Positions 30,854 through 38,148 of a DNA stretch of 38,148 nucleotides are shown here, one piece after another. The DNA is taken from the NCBI RefSeq assembly GCF_009865385.1, contig NZ_WWJT01000474.1, forward strand, positions 1 through 38,148. Reading direction: 5' to 3'. Origin of the DNA: Streptomyces sp. SID486 (GTDB lineage Bacteria > Actinomycetota > Actinomycetes > Streptomycetales > Streptomycetaceae). Both the position numbers and the translations under genes were made by a program. The notes beneath the pieces are model-generated. The model was not told the origin of the DNA. It did not search any database and was given only the letters and a program-made list of their open reading frames with translations. Positions within the stretch are counted from its first letter, which is position 1; each line of letters starts with the position of its first letter.

Positions 30854-32212
30854 TCACCTGGTGTCGCTGAGCACACCGCTCACGTTCAGCACCTCGTGGC
30901 ACTCCTGGGCACGACGGCCCGTGGCGGGTGTGCCCGGCTTCGCGCAGGTGACCTCGGCGGTCACGGTGTCGTTCTCGGTGATCCTGATGGGGGTGACCCA
31001 GTGATAGTCCTGATTCCGGAAGGTCTCCAGCGCGATCGTCGTGATCTTGCGTTCTCCGAACTTGAAGGTGAGCACACCTTCGTCGCCCTGGAAGTTGGCC
31101 ACGACGATGTCGGTGACGCCGAACACCTTGCCCTTGGGCACCGTGTACGTGCCGGTCTTGTCCGACCCGCCGGCGGTCTGCAGGTCGATGGTGGCGGAAC
31201 TCTGCTGACCACCGCCCGCCGCGCCACCGCCGCCGGTGTCGCCGCCGTTGCCGCCACCGGTGCTGCCGCCGTTGCCGTCGGTCCCCGTGCCGGGGCCCGT
31301 GCCCGGCTGTGTGCCCGTACCGCCGCCGGTGCCACCGCCGGTGCCCTGACCGGGCTGGTCCGGGCTGCCGGGGGTCGGGCGCGGCTGGACGACCTCGTCG
31401 GCCGCCTCCTTGGCCGCGCTGCGCACGGCCGGCCGTACCAGGGTGAACCAGGCCAGCAGCAGGGCGAGCAGGGCGGCCAGCACGGCGAGCAGCCACTTCG
31501 GGAAGACCGGGATCTGGACGAACTCGGCGTCCAGCGTCGTGCGGACGGACCCGGCCTCGGTCCGCTCCCGCTGTTCGGCGTCCTCACCCGTCTCGGCCGC
31601 GGTCACGGTGAACGGCCAGACCACGGGACTGCCGAACCACACCGGCTTGCCGGTGCGCACCCGCAGGCCCACCTCCACGGACTCGCCCGGTTCCAGCTGC
31701 CGGGTCGCCGGCCGGAACGCGAAGGCCAGCTCCTCCCCCGGCTGCCCGGGCGTGAAGCCCAGCCGCACCGGGCAGTTGCCCTCGTTGCGCAGGGCCAGGC
31801 GGTACCGGCCGCGCAGCCAGCCGCGGCGGCGCCGGGGCGCCAGCTCGGCGCGCAACTGCCGGAACTCCTCGATGTGCACCGTGGTCTCGGGCACCCGCAC
31901 CGCCTCGGGGTGCTCCGTGGGCAGCACCCTTACGGCGAGGGGCACTTCGCCGGCCCGTATCTCGGGCGAGCGCGGCGGCTCCAGACGGATCGTCACCGTC
32001 TCGGAGGTCCCGGGGTAGAGGGAGACGCGCGCCGGCTCCACCGTGGCCCAGGGCGCGCAGTCGCCGACCACCTCCAGACCGTATGCCTCGACGATGTCGC
32101 TGTCGTTGCGGACCGTCAGGGTGGTGGTGGCGATGGCGCCCGGCGTCACCGACACCGCGGGGATGTCGAGACCGGGTGCGCCAGGGCTGGGAGAGGCTGC
32201 TGGAGACGTCAC
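30854..32212 (-). CDS. Membrane protein with Ig-like domains and Gly-rich linker
   Basis: 452 residues from GTG 32212. No ribosome site precedes the GTG, and upstream sequence in frame is low-complexity, so a leaderless transcript is possible. The N-terminal 240 residues form two beta-sandwich, NPCBM/Ig-like domains (TLTVRNDSDIVEAYGLEVVG; LALRNEGNCPVRLGFTPGQP). One membrane helix follows (WLLAVLAALLALLLAWFTLV), then a long Gly/Thr-rich linker and a C-terminal beta domain of about 110 residues with two Cys. With no signal peptide, the first half should be cytosolic and the C-terminal domain outside. It lies beside a contractile-injection locus and could serve as a membrane attachment factor; that is inference. 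Confidence 0.85.
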   Translation of the reverse strand: MTSPAASPSPGAPGLDIPAVSVTPGAIATTTLTVRNDSDIVEAYGLEVVGDCAPWATVEPARVSLYPGTSETVTIRLEPPRSPEIRAGEVPLAVRVLPTEHPEAVRVPETTVHIEEFRQLRAELAPRRRRGWLRGRYRLALRNEGNCPVRLGFTPGQPGEELAFAFRPATRQLEPGESVEVGLRVRTGKPVWFGSPVVWPFTVTAAETGEDAEQRERTEAGSVRTTLDAEFVQIPVFPKWLLAVLAALLALLLAWFTLVRPAVRSAAKEAADEVVQPRPTPGSPDQPGQGTGGGTGGGTGTQPGTGPGTGTDGNGGSTGGGNGGDTGGGGAAGGGQQSSATIDLQTAGGSDKTGTYTVPKGKVFGVTDIVVANFQGDEGVLTFKFGERKITTIALETFRNQDYHWVTPIRITENDTVTAEVTCAKPGTPATGRRAQECHEVLNVSGVLSDTR

Positions 32213-32648
32213 ACGGTGACGGTATGACGCGGCCCCGCCCCCGCGGAGAGGCGCGAGGGCAAGGCGCCGGGCAGCGCCGGTTCCCCGGACAGCTCTCGCC
32301 GGCTCCCGGCCGGACGCGCCACGGCTCCCGGCCGCACCCGCGGATTCCCGGCCGCACGCCCCGCCGCTCCCCGTCGCACCCGCGGTTTCCCGACCGGACG
32401 CCCCGCTGCCCCCGGCCGCGCCCGCCGGCCACGGGGCAGACCCGCCGTCTCCCCCGACCCCGCTCGCCGACCACCGGAGGGACACCGCCTTGCCGCGACC
32501 GCACTCACCGACCACCGGCCGGACCCGCCGCCGCTTCCGACAGACGGTGGCGGGGCGACGGGCACCGCCGCCCTCAGCCGCCCGCCGAGTTCCACCGCAC
32601 GATCCGCCGTCCTCCCGACGCGCTTCACGAAAAAGGCTACTGACGACC
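32213..32648. other. Divergent intergenic region rich in degenerate repeats
   Basis: 436 bp between the leftward Ig-like protein and the rightward LuxR gene. Most of it is C-rich DNA with imperfect repeats (see 32335-32418). Frames through it have repetitive Arg/Gly/Ala composition and no ribosome sites. Both promoters must lie here; I could not place them. Confidence 0.5.
32335..32418. repeat. Two 42-bp tandem repeats with degenerate flanks
   Basis: CACCCGCGG(A/T)TTCCCG units occupy 32335-32376 and 32377-32418. Similar but weaker copies extend on both sides from about 32298 to 32425. Confidence 0.65.
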
Positions 32649-33377
32649 ATGACCTGCCCTCAGGCGAACAGCCCCGCCGCGTCCGCACCCCACTCCTCCG
32701 CCGCGCACACGGCCACCCACCCGAACCGCTGGTCGGCGTCCGCCGACCGCCCCAGGCGGGTGTCCGTCACTGTCTATGCCCCCGATCCCGTGCTTCACGT
32801 CGGCATCGTCCACCAATTGCGCCAGCGCCCGGAGATAGATCTGGTCGACGACACCGGCGCGGGCGGTGCCGAGGTGTCGCTGGTGGCCGTGGACACCGTG
32901 GACGACGAGGCGTCCGCCCTGCTGAACCGGCTGCGTCACAACCCCGGCACCCGCACCGGACTCGTGGTCGGCACGTTCGAGTCGGGGGACGCGCTGCAGC
33001 GGGCGATCGAGTCCGGTGTCGCGGCCGTGCTGCGGCGCGCCGAGGCCGACCAGGACCGGCTGCTGAACCTGGTCCTGGCGATCGCCAACGGTGAGGGCGT
33101 GCTTCCCGGCGATCTGCTGGCCAAACTCCTCACGCACGTGGGCAGTCTGCAGCGTTCGGCCCTGGACCCCCGCGCCGCGTCGCTGTCCACCCTGACCCCG
33201 CGCGAGGCGGAGATGCTGCGCCTGGTGGCCGAGGGGCTGGACACGGGTGAGATCGCCCGCAAGACCGCGTATTCCGAACGGACCGTCAAGAACGTGCTGC
33301 ACGAGGTCATCACGCGTCTGCAGCTGCGCAATCGAGCCCATGCCGTCGGTTACGCCCTGCGCAACGGGCTGATCTGA
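32649..33377 (+). CDS. LuxR/NarL-family transcriptional regulator
   Basis: 242 residues. The N-terminal 45 are disordered. Residues 46-165 resemble a receiver domain (VTVYAPDPVLHVGIVHQLRQ), but the phospho-acceptor region SLVAVDTVDDEA is atypical, so phosphorylation is doubtful. The C-terminal LuxR HTH is clear: LTPREAEMLRLVAEGLDTGE and SERTVKNVLHEVITRLQL. The ATG at 32649 is chosen as the first in-frame Met near the conserved part; its ribosome site is weak. It is located just before the injection-system genes and points the same way, so it is a likely regulator of that locus. Confidence 0.92.
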   Translation: MTCPQANSPAASAPHSSAAHTATHPNRWSASADRPRRVSVTVYAPDPVLHVGIVHQLRQRPEIDLVDDTGAGGAEVSLVAVDTVDDEASALLNRLRHNPGTRTGLVVGTFESGDALQRAIESGVAAVLRRAEADQDRLLNLVLAIANGEGVLPGDLLAKLLTHVGSLQRSALDPRAASLSTLTPREAEMLRLVAEGLDTGEIARKTAYSERTVKNVLHEVITRLQLRNRAHAVGYALRNGLI

Positions 33378-33388
33378 CCGAGCGGTTC

Positions 33389-33411
33389 GCGGCCCGGGGC
33401 CCGTCGGCCGC
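33389..33411 (+). terminator. Candidate terminator after the LuxR gene
   Basis: GCGGCC (33389-33394) pairs with GGCCGC (33406-33411), 11-nt loop, 12 nt after the stop codon. Short stem and no U-tract. Confidence 0.33.
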
Positions 33412-33507
33412 CCCTGCCGCTGCCCGAAAGCCCACTCGGCGCTTCCCCCGGATGCGTCCCGCGGGCCCTGCCGCTGCGGCGGCGCCGGCACCGAGGATGG
33501 CGAGCGT

Positions 33508-36500
33508 ATGTGCGAAGGCGGTGAGCGGACTGTGAGGTGGGCCGTGACAGGCACGGACGGATCCGGCGGGTGGCGAGACCGCCTCGGGCGGATCGGCATG
33601 TCGTTGCTGTTGCTGGTGCCCCTGCTCGCGCTGACCGCCGCCTCCGGGCCCGGTACGGCCGAGGCGGGGCCCCGGGTCGCCGACAGCGCGGACACCCGGA
33701 TCGCGTACGCGGGCACCCGGCACCGCAGCCTGGGACGCGTGGACAGCACCGGCACCACCTCCAGCACCCCGCTGTTCGGTGCCGGGCCGACCCACTTCGA
33801 CGTACAGCCCTCTGCGCTCGGGGACCGGTTGGTGTTCGCCAGCCGGCGCGACGAGAGGAAGCCGCAGATCTACCTGCGGGCCCCCGACGGCTCCGTGCTC
33901 CGGCTGACCAGCGGCCGCGACGCGGCGCACCCGCGGCTGACCCCGGACGGCAAGGCGGTCGTGTTCGACTCGGCCGAACCCCGCGCCGGCGGCGGCACCC
34001 AGCGCGACCTGTGGCTGGTGCGCACCGACGGCACCGGCCTGACCCGGCTGACCGACACCCCCGCGAACGAGGAGTGCCCGACCGTCTCGCCGGACGGGCA
34101 GCGCCTTGCGTACTCCGGTGACGCGGACCCGGTCGTGGGGCAGCAGATCTACGTACGCCCCCTCGCGGGCGGGGCGGCGAACCGCGTCACCGACCCGGCG
34201 AACGGAACGGCGAGCGAGCCGGCCTGGAACCCGGTGGACGACGAGGAGAACCGGGACGTCATCGCGTACACGGCCACCGCCGACGGCGTGCCCCGGCTGC
34301 GCTGGACCAACGGCAGCACGGGCGGCGGCGGGCCGCTGCTGGCCGGTACGCAGGCCGACTGGCGGACCCACGGGGCAGCGTGGCTGCCCGACGGGGACGG
34401 TGTGCTGTTCCTCAGCCAGGACCGCCCCTGCACCTGCGAGGGCAACTGGAACCACGTGTTCCAGGTGCCGGCCCACTCCGACAAGGCCCCCGCTCTCGTC
34501 CTGAGCGAGGACCGCGAGATCGAGACCGTCACCTGGCTCGGCCCGCAGACCGGCGGCACGGCCGTCGTGGACCGTACGACCGCCCCCGGGCCGCACGGGC
34601 CGAACGTGGTGACGCTCCAGGACATCCGCATGGACGGCGCCGACCCGCGCGACCTCGGCCAGACGATCCTCAAGGAGGATCCGGCGGCCGACACCAACAC
34701 CGACCCGGCCAAGGACCCGCTGTTCCAGCCGGGCGCCACGTTCGACCCGTGGACCGAGCGGCAGAACTACACGCCCGACGGCCGCCGGCTGGTCTTCACC
34801 CGCTTCGAGGGCCCGGACAGCGCACGGATCGAACGGATCCTGCTCGCCGACGCCGACGGCACGAACGCGCAGGCCCTCCCGCCGGCCGGGGGCGGGCCAC
34901 GGGACTGGGACACCGACCCGACCTTCTCCCCCGACGGCAGCTCGCTGGCCTTCACCCGGACGTCGCCCGGCGGCACCGGGGGCACGGCCGGCCCCAGCCG
35001 CGTGCTGATCGCGAATGTCGCCAGCGGTGAGATCCGCGGTGAGATCACTCCGCCCGCCGGGCAGGCCCAGGGCAGCGACGCCCAGCCCACCTGGTCCTCG
35101 GACGGTACGACCCTGGCCTTCACCCGCACCCAGGTGATCGACGGGAACGGCGGCAACAAGCACATCTGGACCGTGCCGGTGGACCACCTGGACCAGCAGC
35201 GCGATCTGAGCGCCGCGAACTGCCCCGGTGCCTGCGACGTCATCGACGACAGCCCGGCGTTCTCGCCCGACGGCCGGACGATCGCCTTCAACCGCAAGAA
35301 CGGCGGCGCCCGCGTCGACGAACACAACGGGATGCTGCTCACCTCGCTGTCCGGCACCGACTGCCGCGTCCTGCTGCCCGCCGCCGCACGCGATCTGCCC
35401 GGTGCCTGTGGCCGGGAGCTGCCGGACACCTCGGTCACCGGCCCCTTCCAGCCCCGCGACGCCGCCTGGACCGCCGACGGCGAGCACCTGGTGTTCAGCG
35501 CGCGTGCCGCGCTGCCCGTCAACAGCCCGGAGAAACTGAACCTGGTGGACGTCGGCACGGGCGAGCTGACACCGCTCACCGGCGAGCTGCCGGGACGGCA
35601 GAAGGAGCCGAGCGTACGGCAGTCCGTGGACCTCACGGTGCAGGCACCGGACACCTCCCAGGACATCGTCGTCGGCCGCACCGGCACCGTCCGGATCGAC
35701 GTCGTCAACCACGGGCCGGCCGCCTCCCCGGGCACCCGGCTCACCGTCGCCCCGCCCACCGGTGTCACCGTCACCGGGCTGACCGCGCCCGGCGGCACCT
35801 GCGACCCCCGCGGCCTGACCTGCGACCTGGGCGTGGTGCCCCCAGGGGACACCGTCCCGGTGACCGTCACGCTCACCGGTGTGACACCGGGCGACCAGCC
35901 CGTCGACTGGTCGGTCACCGGCGCCGTCATCGACCCGAACCCCAGCGACAACGCCGACCGCACGGTCGTACCGGTACGGGAGGCGCCGGCTCCGCCCGAC
36001 CCGTCGCCCAGTCCGACGCCGACGCACACCGTGACACCCCCGAAGCCGCCGACCACCCCGCCGCCACCGCCACCGCCGCCGTCGGAGCCGCCCGCCCCGA
36101 AGGCGGGCCCGGGGGTGCGCGTCACCGCGCAGCCGAACCCCGGCTACGTCGGCGGGCGCGTCGTGGTCACCTACACCGTGCGCAACGGCCGCAACGCGCT
36201 GGCCACCGGCCTGCGGCTGCGCATCGGACTGCCCGCGAACGTGCCGAACAACGGCCCGCCCGCCGGCTGCGACACGAGCTGGGTGTGCGCGCTGCCCGAC
36301 CTGGCTCCCGGCGCACGCACCGTGCTCCAGGTCGTGCTCTCTCCCGACAAGGCCCTCACCGCGCGGGTGACCGGCCGGCTGACGACCACCGGCACGGACG
36401 CCGACCTCGGCGACAACTCCGCCCGGCAGCGGCTGCGCGTCCTGCAGCCGCGGATCGTCGCGGTACCGCCGATCGGCAAGCCCGGCTTCGTGACGTCCGT

Positions 36501-36747
36501 ACGCGGCAAGGACTTCCCGCCGGGCGTGCCGGTGCGGTTCCGCTGGAAGCCGGGCATCACCGCCGCCGCGGCGCCGACGGTGCCGAAGCCGGACGGCACG
36601 TTCATCGGCCAGCTGCTGATCCTCACCAAGGACCAGACCGGTCCGCGCACCATCACCGCGAGCGGTCCCGGCTTCTCGCCGGTGAAGACGGACTTCCTGG
36701 TCGTCAACGGCAGTGTCCAGCCGCCCGACGAGGTGACCCGCCGATGA
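33508..36747 (+). CDS. Large secreted protein: TolB-like beta-propeller plus CARDB/DUF11 domains
   Basis: Up to 1079 residues. ATG 33508 or GTG at 33532 or 33544; all keep the signal peptide (LLLLVPLLALTAASG, near 31-45) with cleavage around AEAG. Residues about 60-690 hold many PD40/WD40-like propeller blades, such as LTPDGKAVVFDS, FSPDGSSLAFTR and FSPDGRTIAFNR. A CARDB/DUF11 domain follows (IVVGRTGTVRIDVVNHGPAA), a Pro-rich linker (PPPPPPPPSEPP), a second DUF11 domain and a final IPT-like domain. Its stop overlaps the start of the DUF4255 gene as ATGA, so it is translated with contractile-injection components. No enzyme motif; a binding or anchoring role outside the membrane is inferred. 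Confidence 0.9.
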   Translation: MCEGGERTVRWAVTGTDGSGGWRDRLGRIGMSLLLLVPLLALTAASGPGTAEAGPRVADSADTRIAYAGTRHRSLGRVDSTGTTSSTPLFGAGPTHFDVQPSALGDRLVFASRRDERKPQIYLRAPDGSVLRLTSGRDAAHPRLTPDGKAVVFDSAEPRAGGGTQRDLWLVRTDGTGLTRLTDTPANEECPTVSPDGQRLAYSGDADPVVGQQIYVRPLAGGAANRVTDPANGTASEPAWNPVDDEENRDVIAYTATADGVPRLRWTNGSTGGGGPLLAGTQADWRTHGAAWLPDGDGVLFLSQDRPCTCEGNWNHVFQVPAHSDKAPALVLSEDREIETVTWLGPQTGGTAVVDRTTAPGPHGPNVVTLQDIRMDGADPRDLGQTILKEDPAADTNTDPAKDPLFQPGATFDPWTERQNYTPDGRRLVFTRFEGPDSARIERILLADADGTNAQALPPAGGGPRDWDTDPTFSPDGSSLAFTRTSPGGTGGTAGPSRVLIANVASGEIRGEITPPAGQAQGSDAQPTWSSDGTTLAFTRTQVIDGNGGNKHIWTVPVDHLDQQRDLSAANCPGACDVIDDSPAFSPDGRTIAFNRKNGGARVDEHNGMLLTSLSGTDCRVLLPAAARDLPGACGRELPDTSVTGPFQPRDAAWTADGEHLVFSARAALPVNSPEKLNLVDVGTGELTPLTGELPGRQKEPSVRQSVDLTVQAPDTSQDIVVGRTGTVRIDVVNHGPAASPGTRLTVAPPTGVTVTGLTAPGGTCDPRGLTCDLGVVPPGDTVPVTVTLTGVTPGDQPVDWSVTGAVIDPNPSDNADRTVVPVREAPAPPDPSPSPTPTHTVTPPKPPTTPPPPPPPPSEPPAPKAGPGVRVTAQPNPGYVGGRVVVTYTVRNGRNALATGLRLRIGLPANVPNNGPPAGCDTSWVCALPDLAPGARTVLQVVLSPDKALTARVTGRLTTTGTDADLGDNSARQRLRVLQPRIVAVPPIGKPGFVTSVRGKDFPPGVPVRFRWKPGITAAAAPTVPKPDGTFIGQLLILTKDQTGPRTITASGPGFSPVKTDFLVVNGSVQPPDEVTRR

Positions 36748-37451
36748 TCCACGAGGTCGACGAGGCACTGCGCCGGCTGCTCGACGAGTCCGGGCTCGCC
36801 GCCTCGGGCGTCGAGATCGTCTTCGACGCGCCGACGAGCGACTGGGCGGCACGCCGCAGCGCCCCCACCGTCTGTGTGTTCCTGTACGACATCCGCGAGG
36901 ACAACTCGCGCCGCAACAGCAGCGCGGGCGAGATCTACGACGAGGACGGCTTCGTCGTCGCCCGGCGCTCCCCGGCGCGCTGGTTCGAGCTGACGTACCT
37001 GGTCACGGCGTGGGCGAGCCGCCCGCAGGACGAACACCGGCTGCTGTCGCAGGTGCTGGCCCGCCTGGTGTCCGTCGACACCCTCGGTCCGCATCTGCTG
37101 ACGGGTTCGCTCGCCGAACTCGGCCTGATCGTGGGGCTGGACGCGGGCGGCACCGGGCTGGAGGCGCCGGCCGCCTCCGACGTGTGGTCCGCACTCGGCG
37201 GTGAGCTGAAGCCCTCGCTCGGGGTACGGGTGCGGGCGCCGCTGGCCGGTGTCGAGCGGGCCGCCGCACCGCCGGTGACCGAGGGGCTGGTCGTACGTTC
37301 CGTGCCACGGTCCCTGCCGGACGAACCGGAGTCGGCCCGCCGCCTGCGCTACACCGAGGTCGGCGATCCGGGACCTGAGGGTTTCGGCGGTACGAGGGAA
37401 CGGCGTCCCGCGCCCGCGCGCCGCCGGCGACGAGGGGACCGGCAGCCGTGA
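36744..37451 (+). CDS. DUF4255 (Pvc16/Afp16-like) contractile injection system protein
   Basis: 235 residues. The sequence MIHEVDEALRRLL, then VFDAPTSDWAAR, PTVCVFLYDIREDNSRRN and FELTYLVTAWA is the DUF4255 pattern. This is the tube-terminator/cap-side protein of extracellular contractile injection systems such as PVC, Afp and the Streptomyces CIS. The C-terminal 40 residues are basic and disordered. The start overlaps the upstream stop (ATGA) and the stop overlaps the downstream start (GTGA), giving a tightly coupled three-gene run. Structural sheath, tube and baseplate genes are expected beyond the right edge. Confidence 0.92.
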   Translation: MIHEVDEALRRLLDESGLAASGVEIVFDAPTSDWAARRSAPTVCVFLYDIREDNSRRNSSAGEIYDEDGFVVARRSPARWFELTYLVTAWASRPQDEHRLLSQVLARLVSVDTLGPHLLTGSLAELGLIVGLDAGGTGLEAPAASDVWSALGGELKPSLGVRVRAPLAGVERAAAPPVTEGLVVRSVPRSLPDEPESARRLRYTEVGDPGPEGFGGTRERRPAPARRRRRGDRQP

Positions 37452-38148
37452 CGTACACCGCGGAGCCCACGGCACCGGCCCAGACGGACACCGGCACCAC
37501 GCCCTACCTGTGGCGGCGGCTGCAGACCGTGGAGGAGCGGGTGCGGAAGGCCGTGGCCGCACGGCGGGCCGTCGACCCGGCCCCGGACGACCCCTACCGG
37601 GGGCAGTACCTGACCCCCGACGCGGCCGAGCGGCTCCTCGACGAGCCGGGCGGGCCCGGACTGCCTGCGCTGCCGTCCGCCGAGCCGCCGTCCGGCTCGC
37701 TCCTCGACCGGCTCGCCCGGGACTTCGGCCTGTCACCGCTGGACGTGGACCTCCTGCTGGTCGCCGTGGCACCCGACCTGGACGCCCGCTTCGAGCGGCT
37801 CTACGGCTACCTGAACGACGATCTGACGCGCCGCCGGCCCACAGTCGGGCTCGCCCTCGAACTGTGCGGGCACTCCGGGGTGTCGCCGGGCAGGTTCCGG
37901 CTCTCCCCCGGCGCGCCCCTGCTCGCGGGCGGCCTGCTGGAGGTGGTGGAGGCGCAACTGCCGCCGCTGTCACGGGTGCTGGCCGTGCCCGACCGGGTCA
38001 CCGCCCACCTGCTGGGCGACACCGCGCCCGACGCGCGGCTGAGGGAGGTGCTCGGCGAGGACACCGTCGACCCGGCCGCCGACCCCGAGCTGGTCCGGCG
38101 GGCCGCCGCGGCGTCCGCCGGCGGCACCGGTCATGTGCACCTGCGGGC
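37448..38148 (+). CDS. AAA ATPase of the contractile injection system (partial)
   Basis: The frame is open from GTG 37448 to the window end, 233 full codons, so only the N-terminal part is visible. It shows a winged-helix-like N-terminal domain (FGLSPLDVDLLLVAVAPDLD) and FERLYGYLNDDLTRRRPTVG, which I recognise from the AAA ATPases (Pvc15 type) next to DUF4255 genes in CIS loci. The Walker motifs would lie further right. Coupled to the DUF4255 gene by a GTGA overlap. In related systems this ATPase assists particle assembly or disassembly. Confidence 0.85.
   Translation, partial: MTYTAEPTAPAQTDTGTTPYLWRRLQTVEERVRKAVAARRAVDPAPDDPYRGQYLTPDAAERLLDEPGGPGLPALPSAEPPSGSLLDRLARDFGLSPLDVDLLLVAVAPDLDARFERLYGYLNDDLTRRRPTVGLALELCGHSGVSPGRFRLSPGAPLLAGGLLEVVEAQLPPLSRVLAVPDRVTAHLLGDTAPDARLREVLGEDTVDPAADPELVRRAAAASAGGTGHVHLR

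Noticed and set aside
32209..32688. Minus-strand frame of 159 codons upstream of the Ig-like protein
   Set aside because: Arg/Gly/Ala repeats from the 42-bp tandem array, no ribosome site, and it covers the divergent promoter region.
33310..36852. Minus-strand open frame of 1180 codons opposite the beta-propeller gene
   Set aside because: Antisense shadow; the plus-strand frame has a signal peptide, propeller repeats and DUF11 domains.

Overview
The window looks like chromosomal DNA of a Streptomyces or a close relative. GC is very high with strong G/C bias at third codon positions, GTG starts and 4-base start/stop overlaps are common, one surface protein carries an LAxTG sorting signal, one gene has a rare TTA (bldA-type) codon, and the right edge opens a Streptomyces-type contractile injection system (CIS) locus. 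No rRNA, tRNA, IS element or CRISPR array was seen.

Layout. (1) 61-7081: an LATTG-anchored secreted protein, a ferredoxin / ferredoxin reductase / P450 operon, a protein with ten 11-residue repeats, and a small conserved-looking protein. (2) 7192-21915, all leftward: an isonitrile lipopeptide (INLP) gene cluster. In transcription order it holds an Asp/Asn-hydroxylase-type oxygenase, an MFS exporter, a KAS III enzyme, a second acyl carrier protein, then the five core INLP genes in the order ScoE (isonitrile-forming oxidase), ScoD/FcoT, ScoC (acyl-ACP ligase), ScoB (ACP), ScoA (C-A-T-R NRPS), and finally a FecBCD-type ABC importer. (3) 22233-27367, also leftward: an ECF sigma factor very like mycobacterial SigC, then a copper operon (small Met/His-tailed membrane protein, Cu(I) P1B ATPase, PCuAC-like chaperone, Met/His-rich membrane protein). 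(4) 27776-30519, rightward: an atypical SDR, a PhzF-family protein and a tandem-HTH protein. (5) 30854-38148: a membrane protein with Ig-like domains, a LuxR-type regulator, a large secreted beta-propeller/CARDB protein, a DUF4255 (Pvc16-like) CIS protein and the start of a CIS AAA ATPase.

How the genes may work together. The core order E-D-C-B-A matches M. tuberculosis Rv0097-Rv0101, and the neighbouring copper ATPase and SigC-like factor recall the mycobacterial ctpB and SigC copper-acquisition genes. The main new observation is a bipartite motif, (G/C)GGAAC-N17-CGACT(A/T)CTG. It occurs upstream of the first gene of the INLP cluster (21966-21997), upstream of the importer genes (10110-10141) and upstream of the copper operon (27431-27462), each time in the right orientation. 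The simplest reading is a copper-chalkophore regulon covering synthesis, export, re-uptake and intracellular copper handling, driven by the ECF sigma factor encoded between its parts. At the copper operon a 29-bp near-perfect palindrome lies just downstream of this promoter and could be a metal-repressor operator. All promoter and regulon statements are inference from sequence.

A second feature of the window is its many short tandem repeats, with periods of 23-48 bp. They lie between genes and inside the two inter-domain linkers of the NRPS.
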